Shown here: one piece after another, positions 23,200 to 31,314 of the stretch | How positions within the stretch are numbered: the first letter of the stretch is position 1 | How the letters are laid out: every line of letters begins with the position of its first letter | NCBI GenBank assembly: GCA_041390685.1 | Contig: JAWKPL010000001.1 | Span: 1,674,001 to 1,738,000 of the forward strand | Direction of reading: 5' to 3' | Origin: JAIBBD01 sp041390685 | GTDB lineage: Bacteria; Chloroflexota; Dehalococcoidia; UBA2979 | DNA length: 64,000 nucleotides | The notes under the pieces: generated by a model | Databases searched by the model: none | Told to the model about the DNA's origin: nothing | The model's input: only the letters and a program-made list of their open reading frames with translations | Program-made: the position numbers and the translations under genes

Positions 23200-24867
23200 G
23201 TGATGGTGACGGCCTTCCGGCTCCGTGACGTGCGTCGCAACGTCGAAGCAGGGCTCGTCGTCGGCGTTGTCGCGCTGCCACTGTCGATCGCGCTGGCGGT
23301 AGCCGTAGGCGTCCCGCCGGCCATGGGACTCTATACCGCGACGTTCGCCGGAATCACTGCCGCCGCGTTCGGCGGGTCGCGCTACAACATCACTGGTCCG
23401 ACGGCGGCCCTCGTGCCGATCCTGAGTCACTCCGTTCTGACCCATGGCGTGCAGGCGCTCCCGACGCTCGCGGCGCTGGCCGGTGTACTTCTCCTTTGCC
23501 TCAGCGTCCTGCGAGCCGGCCGCCTGATGCGGTTCATGCCCGGGTTGGTGGTGACCGGGTTCACGCTCGGCATTGCGCTCTCGATCGGGTTTGGGCAGGT
23601 CAACTCGTTCCTGGCGGTAGCGGGCACCGATGCGACGCTCGAGCACTTCCACGAGCGGCTACTCGACACGTCCGCGCACATTGGCACGGTGTCAGTCACC
23701 ACGCCGGCGGTCGGACTCGGCTCGCTCGCGTTGCTGCTGCTCTGGCCGCGCGTCCCACGGCTCCGGCGGATTCCGGCCCCGCTGGTCGCTGTCGTGGGGG
23801 CGACCGCGCTCGTGTGGTTGACCGGCCTCGATGCTCCAACGATCGCGAGCCGCTACGGCGAGGTCCCCGCCGGAATCCCGCTGCCGTCCCTTGGAGTCTT
23901 CGAGCCCGATCTGATCCTGCCGTTGCTGCCCGCGGCGCTGTCCGTTGCCGTCCTCGGCGCCGTCGAGTCGCTGCTCAGTGCCGTCGTCGCGGACGGCATG
24001 GCATCGCCGGTCCGGCGGTACGATCCTGACCGGGAGCTACTTGGGCAGGGGCTCGCCAACCTCGTCTCGCCGCTCATGGGCGGCATGCCGGCCACGGCGG
24101 CGATCGCCCGCACCGCCACTGGCATCCGAAACGGGGCGACGTCGCGCCTGACCGGGGTAGTCCACGCGGGTACCGTGTTCGCTGCGACCGTGGCGCTCGG
24201 CCCACTGGCCGGGCATATCCCACTCACAGCACTCGCCGCCGTTCTGCTGGTGGTCGCCTGGAACATCGCGGAGGTCCCGGCGGTCCTGGGCCTGATGCGG
24301 AGGGCTCCGCGCGAGGATCTCGTCGTGCTGCTCGCCACGGCCGCCATCACCCTGTTCTTCGACCTGACCTATGCGATTGGCTTCGGCGTCGCGATTTCCA
24401 TGTTCCTGTTGATGCGCCGCCTCGCCCAGGTGCCCGCGGCGCAGGAGTTGCTTCCCGATGCGAGCGGTCGCGTCCCACAGGTGTCCGACAGCCTCGGCGA
24501 ATTGATCCGGTCACGACCGGACGTCACCGTCTTCACGGTGGAAGGACTGCTGTCGTTTCACAGCGCCGCGGCTCTCGAGTACGAGCTTGGCGGCGCGGAC
24601 GACGAGACACTAATCCTCCGGATGAAGGGGGTGCGGCACATCGATACGACCGGATTGCTCACGCTGGAGGGCGTCATCGAACATCGGAACCGACGGGGCC
24701 GGCGCACGATGCTCACGGCGCTCGATCCCTCGCTCTCACGCGTCCTTGAGCGGTTCGGGATCATTGAGCTGGTCGGCGCGGCAAACGTGTTTGCCTCCAC
24801 CCGAGATGCGATCGTCTCAGTGCGGGCGCCCGGGGTTCCGTCGTCCAGGGTCGCATCGGTGGTGTGA
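23200..24867 (+). CDS. SulP-family anion transporter with STAS domain
   Basis: 555 residues. The transport core holds about 11-14 hydrophobic segments; the SulP signature VGVVALPLSIALAVAVGVPPAMGLYTATFAGI near the N-terminus and GGSRYNITGPTAAL are characteristic. The C-terminal STAS domain covers about residues 430-540 (TVFTVEGLLSFHSAAALEYEL, LILRMKGVRHIDTTGLLTLEGVI). Substrate is likely sulfate, bicarbonate or another oxyanion. Starts GTG at 23200 or ATG at 23203, only 2-5 nt past the operator, so mRNA is close to leaderless. Probably repressed by the divergent ArsR protein. Confidence 0.9.
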   Translation: MMVTAFRLRDVRRNVEAGLVVGVVALPLSIALAVAVGVPPAMGLYTATFAGITAAAFGGSRYNITGPTAALVPILSHSVLTHGVQALPTLAALAGVLLLCLSVLRAGRLMRFMPGLVVTGFTLGIALSIGFGQVNSFLAVAGTDATLEHFHERLLDTSAHIGTVSVTTPAVGLGSLALLLLWPRVPRLRRIPAPLVAVVGATALVWLTGLDAPTIASRYGEVPAGIPLPSLGVFEPDLILPLLPAALSVAVLGAVESLLSAVVADGMASPVRRYDPDRELLGQGLANLVSPLMGGMPATAAIARTATGIRNGATSRLTGVVHAGTVFAATVALGPLAGHIPLTALAAVLLVVAWNIAEVPAVLGLMRRAPREDLVVLLATAAITLFFDLTYAIGFGVAISMFLLMRRLAQVPAAQELLPDASGRVPQVSDSLGELIRSRPDVTVFTVEGLLSFHSAAALEYELGGADDETLILRMKGVRHIDTTGLLTLEGVIEHRNRRGRRTMLTALDPSLSRVLERFGIIELVGAANVFASTRDAIVSVRAPGVPSSRVASVV

Positions 24868-24910
24868 GGACCTTCCTCTCAACGACCGCGTCGGCGGCGC
24901 TCCGACGATC

Positions 24911-25303
24911 CTACTGATTGTCCAGCGCCTCGAGGAGCGCCCGCGGCCCGCTGACGACCCCACCCGCTGCCCGCACCCGCGCCGCCAGCTCGCGGTCCGA
25001 GGTCACCACCTCGATCGTCTCGGGTGCCAGCTCGCGCTCTACCCGCGCCACGATCGCGTCGTCGGCATTGCGGAACCCCTCGTCCCGGGCGAAGACCACC
25101 TCGACGAACCCCCCGACGTGCCAGTCGGACGTCGCCGCCCCGTCCAGCACGAGGAGCACGTCGCGCCCGTGCCGCCGCGTGTGCGCCTCGAGGCGCGCGT
25201 GCAGCCGTCGTGCCGCCCCGTCGCGGTCGCGCCACCACCCATCCGGGCGGCTGCCGATCACGTTCATCCCATCGACGACGAGTCGCGTCGCGTCCGCTCC
25301 CAT
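24911..25303 (-). CDS. NYN-domain (YacP-like) RNase
   Basis: 130 residues. It begins with VVDGMNVIGSRPDGWWRDRDGAARR (the D-x-MNV first metal-binding Asp of PIN-like NYN domains), continues VLLVLDGAATSDWHVG, VEVVFARDEGFRNADDAIVARV with the acidic DD, and EVVTSDRELAARVRAAGG. These match the NYN/YacP (Rae1-like) family of ribosome-associated or RNA-degrading nucleases in Gram-positives. ATG 25303 is the best start. It is divergent from sucC, about 170 nt away. Confidence 0.82.
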   Translation of the reverse strand: MGADATRLVVDGMNVIGSRPDGWWRDRDGAARRLHARLEAHTRRHGRDVLLVLDGAATSDWHVGGFVEVVFARDEGFRNADDAIVARVERELAPETIEVVTSDRELAARVRAAGGVVSGPRALLEALDNQ

Positions 25304-25352
25304 GCCCCGCCCTCTCGCCCGGCAGCGGCAGCGTACTCGTTGCCGTCTCGCC

Positions 25353-25380
25353 TTGAGTCCACCTGCCACCGTGCTACTAT
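25353..25380 (+). promoter_or_regulatory. sucCD promoter
   Basis: TTGAGT (25353-25358) and TACTAT (25375-25380) are 16 nt apart upstream of sucC; a GGGGGA Shine-Dalgarno sits just ahead of the ATG at 25471. The leader is about 85 nt. Confidence 0.5.
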
Positions 25381-25470
25381 CGCGCGGGCCTCGGATCGGC
25401 CCCAGCGCCCGCGCGTCCCGCGGGCGGCACCCACCGCGATGGGCATCGAAGTGAACCTCAGGGGGACCTG

Positions 25471-26631
25471 ATGAAACTGCACGAATACCAGGCGAAGGAA
25501 CTCCTCGCGCGCTACGGCGTCCCCGTGCCGAACGGCAAGGTCGCACACACCCCCGACGAGGCCGAGGCCGCCGCCAATGAGCTCGGTGGCAAGGTCGTCG
25601 TGAAGGCGCAAGTGCACGCCGGCGGGCGCGGCAAGGCGGGCGGCATCAAGCTCGCCAGCTCCGCCGCCGAGGCCCGCGCCGCCGCCGAGGCGCTGCTCGG
25701 CACGCGCCTGGTGACGCACCAGTCCGGCCCCCAGGGCCAGCCCATCAACGCCGTCCTCGTCGAGGAGCAGTTCGAGATCGAGCGCGAGCTGTACATGGGC
25801 GTCATCATCGACAACTCCGCCGGCATGCCAATCGTGATCGCCTCCGCCTCCGGCGGCATGGACATCGAAGAAGTCGCCGAGCAGACCCCCGAGAAGATCG
25901 TCCGCCAGGCCATCGATCCCACCATCGGGTTCCAGGGCTTCCAGGCGCGCTCCCTCGCCTTCGCCACCGGCCTCGAGGGTGACCTCAACCGCCCCGCCGT
26001 CTCGCTCATCACTGCACTCGCGAAGGCCTTCCTCGAGAACGACGGCTCGCTCGCTGAGATCAACCCGCTCGCCGTGACGAAGGACGGCCGCGTCCTCGCC
26101 GTCGACGCCAAGTTCTCCGTCGACGACAACGCCGACTTCCGCCACAAGTCCCTCTTCGAGCTGGCCGACCGCACCCAGGAAGACGCGCTCGAGGTGGAGG
26201 CAAAGGACGCCGGCATCGAGAACTACGTGAAGCTCGACGGCAACATCGGCTGTCTGGTGAACGGCGCTGGCCTCGCCATGGCGACCATGGACGCGATCCA
26301 GTTCGAGGGCGGTATGCCCGCCAACTTCCTCGACATCGGCACGCAGAACGACCCGGCCGCCGTCTCCGCCGCGCTGAAGATCATCGGCGCCGACCCGGAC
26401 GTGAAGGCCGTGCTCATCAACATCTTCGGTGGCCTCGCGCGTACCGACGTGATCGCGCAAGGCCTCGTCGATGCCATCAAGGAAGGCCTGCTGCCGCAAC
26501 CGACGGTCGTCCGCCTGGCCGGCACGAACGTCGAGGAGGGCATGCGCATTCTCGACGAGTCCGGCCTCGACCTCATCCGCGCCGACGGCTTCGCCGAGGC
26601 GGCCCGCAAGGCCGTCGCCGCCGCGAGCTGA
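25471..26631 (+). CDS. sucC: succinate-CoA ligase, beta subunit
   Basis: 386 residues, the usual length. KLHEYQAKELLARYGVPVPNG is the SucC start; the ATP-grasp region includes VVKAQVHAGGRGKAGG, and EINPLAVTKDGRVLAVDAKF carries metal-binding acids. The C-terminal CoA-ligase half has ENYVKLDGNIGCLVNGAGLAMATMD and VLINIFGGLARTD. It catalyses succinyl-CoA + ADP + Pi to succinate + ATP + CoA in the TCA cycle. It is followed 66 nt later by sucD. The start has a GGGGGA ribosome-binding site. Confidence 0.97.
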   Translation: MKLHEYQAKELLARYGVPVPNGKVAHTPDEAEAAANELGGKVVVKAQVHAGGRGKAGGIKLASSAAEARAAAEALLGTRLVTHQSGPQGQPINAVLVEEQFEIERELYMGVIIDNSAGMPIVIASASGGMDIEEVAEQTPEKIVRQAIDPTIGFQGFQARSLAFATGLEGDLNRPAVSLITALAKAFLENDGSLAEINPLAVTKDGRVLAVDAKFSVDDNADFRHKSLFELADRTQEDALEVEAKDAGIENYVKLDGNIGCLVNGAGLAMATMDAIQFEGGMPANFLDIGTQNDPAAVSAALKIIGADPDVKAVLINIFGGLARTDVIAQGLVDAIKEGLLPQPTVVRLAGTNVEEGMRILDESGLDLIRADGFAEAARKAVAAAS

Positions 26632-26697
26632 CGCGCGGCCCGAATACACGACGTTTCGAGCGTTCGATCCTCGAGGTAGGACGGTAGGGAGCAGACG

Positions 26698-27579
26698 GTG
26701 GGCGTACTTCTCGACGAGAACACCCGGGTGGTCATCCAGGGCTTCGGCGGCGCGGGCCAGCGCGAGGCCCGCAACTGCATCAACTACGGCACCGCCATCG
26801 TCGCCGGCGTGACACCCGGCCGCGGCGGCCAGGAGATCGAGGGCGTCCCGATCCGCAACACGGTGCGCCAGGCCGTCGAGGAGTTCGGCGCCAACGTCTC
26901 GCTCATCTTCGTCCCCGCCGCCTTCGCCGCCGACGCGATCCTCGAGGCTGCCGACGCCGGCATCCCCGTCGCCATCTGCATCACGGAGGGCATCCCGACG
27001 CGCGACATGGTCGGTGTGAAGCGCTACCTGCAGACCTCGGAGACCACGCTCATCGGGCCGAACTGCCCCGGCGTCATCACGCCGATGGCCCGCGCGCGCG
27101 CCGGCATCATGCCGCCGGACGTCTACCTCCCCGGCAGCGTCGGCGTCATCTCCCGTTCCGGCACGCTTGTCTACGAGACCGTCGACCAGCTCACGAGGCT
27201 CGGCATCGGCCAGTCCTCGAGCGTCGGCGTCGGCGGCGACCCCATCATCGGCACCAGCCAGCGCGAGGCCCTCGAGCTCTTCGAGAACGACCCCGACACG
27301 GCCGCCGTGGTCATGATTGGCGAGATCGGCGGCACCGCCGAGCAAGAAGCCGCCGAGTACATCAAGACCATGTCGAAGCCGGTCGTCGCCTTCATCGCCG
27401 GCGCTACGGCGCCACCCGGCCGCCGCATGGGCCACGCCGGCGCCATCATCGCCGGCAAGGCCGGCACCGCGCAGGCCAAGCAGACCGCGTTGATGGACGC
27501 CGGCGCCACTGTGTCGCAGTCCCCCTCGCAGATCGGCGAGACGATGCAGCGCGTCCTCAAGGAGCGCGGCCTGGCGTAG
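26698..27579 (+). CDS. sucD: succinate-CoA ligase, alpha subunit
   Basis: 293 residues from a GTG. The sequence starts LDENTRVVIQGFGGAGQREARNCI, has the CoA-binding Rossmann domain and GITPxR-like GVTPGRGG, ENDPDTAAVVMIGEIGGTAEQEAAEY, and the phosphohistidine loop GRRMGHAGAIIAGKAGTAQAK. The His is phosphorylated during succinyl-phosphate formation. The N-terminal KGITGxQG is altered to IQGFGGAGQRE, which is seen in the Chloroflexota/archaea type. It pairs with SucC upstream. A strong terminator follows. Confidence 0.96.
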   Translation: MGVLLDENTRVVIQGFGGAGQREARNCINYGTAIVAGVTPGRGGQEIEGVPIRNTVRQAVEEFGANVSLIFVPAAFAADAILEAADAGIPVAICITEGIPTRDMVGVKRYLQTSETTLIGPNCPGVITPMARARAGIMPPDVYLPGSVGVISRSGTLVYETVDQLTRLGIGQSSSVGVGGDPIIGTSQREALELFENDPDTAAVVMIGEIGGTAEQEAAEYIKTMSKPVVAFIAGATAPPGRRMGHAGAIIAGKAGTAQAKQTALMDAGATVSQSPSQIGETMQRVLKERGLA

Positions 27580-27600
27580 CCCCCACCGGACGTGAACACG

Positions 27601-27627
27601 AAGAACCCCGCCGCCGGCGGGGTTCTT
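27601..27627 (+). terminator. sucCD terminator
   Basis: 12-bp stem AAGAACCCCGCC / GGCGGGGTTCTT with a 3-nt loop, then TGTATGTG. The A-tract on the other side makes it usable for the convergent rhodanese gene, which ends at 27655. Confidence 0.75.
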
Positions 27628-27654
27628 GTATGTGCACCGGTCCGAGGCCGCCCG

Positions 27655-27993
27655 CTACTCGGTCTCCACCTCGTAGCCCGCCTTGATCCAGTCCATCGTC
27701 CCGCCCTCGACGTTGAATAGCTCCGTCAGCCCCACTGCCGAGGCGAACTCCGCCGCCACCGCCGAGCGCGCGCCCGTCTTGCAGATGAAGACGATCGGCT
27801 TGTCCCGCGCCAGCTCTGCGTTCCGAGGCAGCGTCGCCATGTGCGGGATGTTGATCGCTCCCGGCACGTGGCCCTCAGCCCACTCCCATGCCTCGCGCGT
27901 GTCCACGACCTGCACGTTGCCGCCGTCGATCATCTCTTTCGCCTCGGTCACCGAGATGCGCGTGAACGGCTCGAGCTCGCTCTTCGTGGCCAA
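27655..27993 (-). CDS. single-domain rhodanese
   Basis: 112 residues. The N-terminal RISVTEAKEMIDGGNVQVVDTREAWEWAEGHVPGAINIPHM and the active-site loop IFICKTGARSAVAAEF are typical of single-domain rhodaneses (thiosulfate:cyanide or persulfide sulfurtransferases). The catalytic Cys lies at about residue 71. It may carry sulfur for cysteine-desulfurase pathways, but genome context gives no pairing. The ATG at 27993 is standard length; divergent from the DUF429 gene by about 85 nt. Confidence 0.92.
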   Translation of the reverse strand: MATKSELEPFTRISVTEAKEMIDGGNVQVVDTREAWEWAEGHVPGAINIPHMATLPRNAELARDKPIVFICKTGARSAVAAEFASAVGLTELFNVEGGTMDWIKAGYEVETE

Positions 27994-28077
27994 CCGGCTA
28001 TCCTTTCGTCGCGCGTCCTGACGTGCGCATCGCGCTCATGCAGGGGCGTTGTGTCGAGGTGTAATGGCGTCCCTTCG

Positions 28078-28749
28078 ATGAGTGTAGCAAAGCCCGGCGC
28101 TGACGCCTCGTCCGCCGCGCCCGTGCTCGGGGTCGACCTGCGCAGCGGACCGCGCTACCCCACCGGCCTCGCCATCCTCGGCCGCGACCGCCGCCTGCGC
28201 GCCCTCGCTGTCGTCCGCACGGACGAGGAGATCGAGGCGGCCGTCGCGCGCTGGCGCCCGGCCCTCATCGCCATCGATGCCCCGCTCGCGCTGCCGGAGG
28301 GCCGCTGCTGCGCCGACCCGACCTGCGAGTGCGCCCGCTTCGGCATCTACCGCGAGATCGACCGTCTCTGCGCCCGCCTCGGCTACCGACCCTTCCCGAC
28401 GCTGCTCCCTTCGATGGTGAAGCTGACCCTCCGAGGCAGTGCGCTCTGCGAACGTCTGCTCGCGGCCGGTGAGCACGTCGCCGAGGTGTACCCAGGCATG
28501 GTGCAGGACATCCTCGGCATCCCGAGGAAACAAGCCGGCCTCGATGCGCTCACCCGTGGATTGCGCCATGCCGGCGTGCGCGGCATCCCCCGCTCGCGTC
28601 GTGTCACCCATGATGAGCTCGACGCGGTCACCTGCGCCCTCGCCGCGCTGCTCCACCTCGAGGGCCGCGCGGAGCTGCTCGGCCCCGGCGTGCCCGTCCC
28701 CTTCATCGCGCCACTCGCCCCGTCGAGGTTCCCCGCGCCCGTCCCCTGA
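28078..28749 (+). CDS. DUF429 domain protein
   Basis: 223 residues. Visible features of DUF429 (RNase H-like fold): VLGVDLRSGPRYPTGLAIL (first acidic strand), ALIAIDAPLALPEG, and the C-terminal RVTHDELDAVTCALAALLHLEG (HDE-D and AA pattern). The Cys-rich CCADPTCECARFG is a local peculiarity that looks like a small metal knuckle. The RNase-H-like acids suggest a nuclease or regulator, but no activity is established. The stop is 21 nt before the DinB gene; the two probably form one transcript with the following two genes. Confidence 0.8.
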   Translation: MSVAKPGADASSAAPVLGVDLRSGPRYPTGLAILGRDRRLRALAVVRTDEEIEAAVARWRPALIAIDAPLALPEGRCCADPTCECARFGIYREIDRLCARLGYRPFPTLLPSMVKLTLRGSALCERLLAAGEHVAEVYPGMVQDILGIPRKQAGLDALTRGLRHAGVRGIPRSRRVTHDELDAVTCALAALLHLEGRAELLGPGVPVPFIAPLAPSRFPAPVP

Positions 28750-28770
28750 TTCAGCGAGTACAATCGGCCC

Positions 28771-29289
28771 ATGGCCACTCCCGCCGAGATCAGCGACCTC
28801 CTTGCCAAGATGCACGAGGAACGCACCGCCTTCCTCGCGGGCGTCGAGGGGTTGACCGAGGAGGCCGCTGAGCACCGCCGCCCCGACCAGGACGGCGAGG
28901 CCGGCTGGTCGCCCAAGGAGCAGTTCTCACACCTCGCGGAGACCGAGCTGAGCTACCTGGTGACCGCGCAGCGCGCCGTCACCGGCCAGGACATCGAGCA
29001 GCAGCGCCCGCGCTACCCGCTACCACAGGCACACACCGCCACCGTCGCCCAGCACGTCGAGGAGCTGGTCCGCCTCCGCGACCAGACGGTCAACTACATC
29101 CACTTCCTCACGCCCGAGGAGTTCGACGCGCGGGTCATCAGCGGCGCCTTCCCGGAGATGTCCGTCCTGCAGTGGCTCCGCTCCTATTACCGCCACGACC
29201 GCATGCACCTCGCCCAGATCGAGGGCCGCCAGTCGGACTACCAGCCGCGCTTCGTCGGCGGCGAGCCCGACCAGCGACGCCGTGGCTGA
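28771..29289 (+). CDS. DinB-family four-helix protein
   Basis: 172 residues with the DinB/YfiT metal pattern: one His in EQFSHLAETELSYL, and the paired HDRMHLAQIEG at the end. That spacing gives the 3-His metal site of the DinB/YfiT-like fold, seen in thiol transferases and hydrolases. The name comes from a DNA-damage gene of Bacillus, but most members are unrelated to SOS. It overlaps the GTG of the next gene by eight nt, so translation of the dehydrogenase depends on it. Confidence 0.8.
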   Translation: MATPAEISDLLAKMHEERTAFLAGVEGLTEEAAEHRRPDQDGEAGWSPKEQFSHLAETELSYLVTAQRAVTGQDIEQQRPRYPLPQAHTATVAQHVEELVRLRDQTVNYIHFLTPEEFDARVISGAFPEMSVLQWLRSYYRHDRMHLAQIEGRQSDYQPRFVGGEPDQRRRG

Positions 29290-30268
29290 CCGTCGCCGCG
29301 TCTTCGTGACGCGCGCACTGCCCGGCGCGGCTCCGCTCGCGCGCCTGCGCGACGTCGCTGCCGTCGACGTGTGGGAGCACGAACGGCCCCCGGCGCCCGA
29401 TGAGGTCGCGGCCCGCTCCGAGGGCTGCGCGGCGATCCTGCCCATGCTCACCGAGCGCATCGACGGTGCGCTCCTCGACGCCTGCCCCACGGTCCACACT
29501 CTCGCGAACATGGCCGTCGGCTACGACAACATCGATGTACCCGCCGCCTCCGAGCGCGGCGTCCTGGTCACCAACACCCCCGACGTCCTCACGGACACGA
29601 CGGCTGACATCGCCTTCGCACTGCTGCTCGCCGCGGCTCGGCGCGTCACCGAGGGCGAACGCTCGGTCCGTGCCGGGGAGTGGGGCACCTGGCACCCGAC
29701 CTGGATGCTGGGCCGCGATGTCCACGGCGCCACGCTCGGCATCGTCGGGCCCGGCCGCATCGGACGCGCCGTCGCGAGGCGTGCCGCCGGCTTCGACATG
29801 CGCGTGCTCTACGCCGGCCGTCGCGAGGTGCCCGGCTTCCCCGGCGAGTGCGTCTCCTTCGAGGCGCTCCTCGAACGGTCCGATTTCGTCTCGGTCCATG
29901 TCCCGCTCACTCCCGAGACCACGCGGCTCTTCAACGCCGGTGCCTTTCGGCGCATGAAGCCCACCGCCATCTTCGTGAACACCGCTCGCGGCGGTGTCGT
30001 CGACCAGGCCGCGCTGCGCGACGCCCTCGTCCGAGGCGAGATCGCGGCCGCCGCCCTCGACGTCACCACTCCCGAACCCCTGCCCCCGGACGACCCGCTG
30101 CTCGACGCCCCGAATCTCGTGGTCACGCCCCACCTCGGGAGCGCCACCGCACAGACCCGCGAGGCGATGGCCTCCCTCGCGGTGGACGCGCTCTGCTCCG
30201 CGTTCGCCGGCAAACGTCCGCGACACCTCGTCAACCCGGATGCCTGGACCCACTGGAGGGGCGCGTGA
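29282..30268 (+). CDS. D-2-hydroxyacid dehydrogenase
   Basis: 328 residues from a GTG. The N-terminal substrate domain is followed by NMAVGYDNIDVPAASERGVLVTNTP, the Rossmann core LGIVGPGRIGRAVARR, and catalytic residues in FVNTARGGVVDQAAL (Arg), TPEPLPPDDPL (Glu) and VVTPHLGSAT (His). This is the NAD(P)-dependent glyoxylate/hydroxypyruvate or D-lactate reductase type. Substrate cannot be fixed. The 3' stop overlaps the next GTG by four nt. Confidence 0.9.
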   Translation: MADRRRVFVTRALPGAAPLARLRDVAAVDVWEHERPPAPDEVAARSEGCAAILPMLTERIDGALLDACPTVHTLANMAVGYDNIDVPAASERGVLVTNTPDVLTDTTADIAFALLLAAARRVTEGERSVRAGEWGTWHPTWMLGRDVHGATLGIVGPGRIGRAVARRAAGFDMRVLYAGRREVPGFPGECVSFEALLERSDFVSVHVPLTPETTRLFNAGAFRRMKPTAIFVNTARGGVVDQAALRDALVRGEIAAAALDVTTPEPLPPDDPLLDAPNLVVTPHLGSATAQTREAMASLAVDALCSAFAGKRPRHLVNPDAWTHWRGA

Positions 30269-30939
30269 CCAGCGGGCCTGAATCCGACGCCACCGGCCGC
30301 TTCTGGCTCGCCGATGTCCTCTGGCGCCTCGGTGGCGTCCAGTTCGGTGACTTCAGCCTTGGGCGCACCGTTCGCCACTCCCCGGTCTACGTGAACCCGA
30401 AGCTCATCATCGCGCGCCCCGCCGCGCTGTCGCGCGTGGCGAACCTCATCGAGGAAGAACTGCGCATGGCGATGGCCCGGCGCAAGCAGCCCGTCGCCCC
30501 GTTCGACCTCATTGCCGGCGTCCCCATCGGCGGCCTGCACATCGCGACGGCTCTCGCGCTCCAGATGCGCACGCCACTGCTGTACGCCCGCCCTGATGGC
30601 AACGTCGAGGCGGAGCGACCACACATCGAGGGCATCTACCGCCCCGGCCAGGTCGCGCTCGTCGTCGACGACCTGGCCACCGGCGGGGGCTCACTCGTGG
30701 AGACCGTCACGAGGCTCCGCCGCGCCGGCCTGCGCGTCCACGACGCCCTCGTGCTCGTGGACCGCGAGCAGGGCGCCGAGCGGCGCCTGGAATCGATCGG
30801 CGTCCGTCTCTACTCGATCCTCTCCATCGAGGTCATGCTGACGTATCTGCACTCGGCGAGCCGCCTCCCGGAGGAGGACTACCGCCGCGCGATGCATTAC
30901 CTCGTGCGCGAGGGCTCGACCCGCTCCGAGTTCGACTAG
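30265..30939 (+). CDS. orotate phosphoribosyltransferase-like protein
   Basis: 224 residues from a GTG (VTSGPESDATGRFWLADVLW). The PRPP-binding motif is LVVDDLATGGGSLVETV (VVDD-T), and IAGVPIGGLHIATALA is the upstream PRT loop; VNPKLIIARP resembles the PyrE N-terminal substrate segment. OPRTase makes OMP from orotate and PRPP. The loop AVGGLTxGAD seen in classical PyrE is replaced by AGVPIGGL, which makes assignment less than certain; a related PRTase for another base is possible. Coupled to the dehydrogenase and not to a pyr operon. Confidence 0.68.
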   Translation: MTSGPESDATGRFWLADVLWRLGGVQFGDFSLGRTVRHSPVYVNPKLIIARPAALSRVANLIEEELRMAMARRKQPVAPFDLIAGVPIGGLHIATALALQMRTPLLYARPDGNVEAERPHIEGIYRPGQVALVVDDLATGGGSLVETVTRLRRAGLRVHDALVLVDREQGAERRLESIGVRLYSILSIEVMLTYLHSASRLPEEDYRRAMHYLVREGSTRSEFD

Positions 30940-30977
30940 GGAAGTCCAGCTCGAACCTAACGAACGCGTACTACCGC

Positions 30978-31193
30978 TTAGAGCAGGCGGCGGATCGGCT
31001 TTCGTCCCGGCCGCGGGTCGTAGTTCGACTTGAACATCTCGAGCTTGTCGCGCTCGATGAGGTACTTGCCCGCGAAGAGCACCGCCGGCACCCGCCGCTG
31101 CTTGATCAGCCGTCGCAGGCTCTGAGGGTGAATATTGAGTTCTCGGGCCGCTTCGACGAGGTCGAGGTAGTCCTGGAATGGGGAGTCAGGCAC
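30978..31193 (-). CDS. small excisionase-type HTH protein
   Basis: About 71 residues from a GTG at 31193 (longer frames reach ATG 31259, which lies in an inverted repeat). The core is DYLDLVEAARELNIHPQSLRRLIKQRRVPAVLFAGKYLIERDKLEMF, a MerR-type/excisionase (helix_turn_helix_17) fold: helix, turn, recognition helix PQSLRRLI, wing FAGKYLIERDK. Such proteins bind DNA at att sites or promoters. No integrase gene is seen nearby. Its own promoter region carries a 6-bp dyad with 7-nt spacing, suggestive of autoregulation. Confidence 0.65.
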   Translation of the reverse strand: MPDSPFQDYLDLVEAARELNIHPQSLRRLIKQRRVPAVLFAGKYLIERDKLEMFKSNYDPRPGRKPIRRLL

Positions 31194-31247
31194 AGGTCTC
31201 TTCCATCTACCGCCGTCAGACAAGTGTTTATCTGCATACGCAAGACT

Positions 31248-31266
31248 ACTGACGCGCATAGTCAGT
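31248..31266. promoter_or_regulatory. operator-like dyad ahead of HTH gene
   Basis: ACTGAC (31248-31253) and GTCAGT (31261-31266) form a perfect inverted repeat with a 7-nt spacer in an AT-richer stretch upstream of the excisionase-type gene. On the minus strand a TTGCAT, 17 nt and TATGCG fit a promoter whose -10 lies in the dyad. This supports autoregulation. Confidence 0.4.
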
Positions 31267-31314
31267 GTAAAGCGCCTATGCAATTCTGAGGAATGACGAG
31301 CCAGGGGATCCGAA

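Noticed and set aside
25264..27435. 723-codon open frame on the minus strand over sucC/sucD
   Set aside because: It is the antisense shadow of the strongly conserved succinate-CoA ligase genes; low-complexity Asp/Gly/Ala composition and no family motif. Long antisense ORFs are normal in high-GC sequence.
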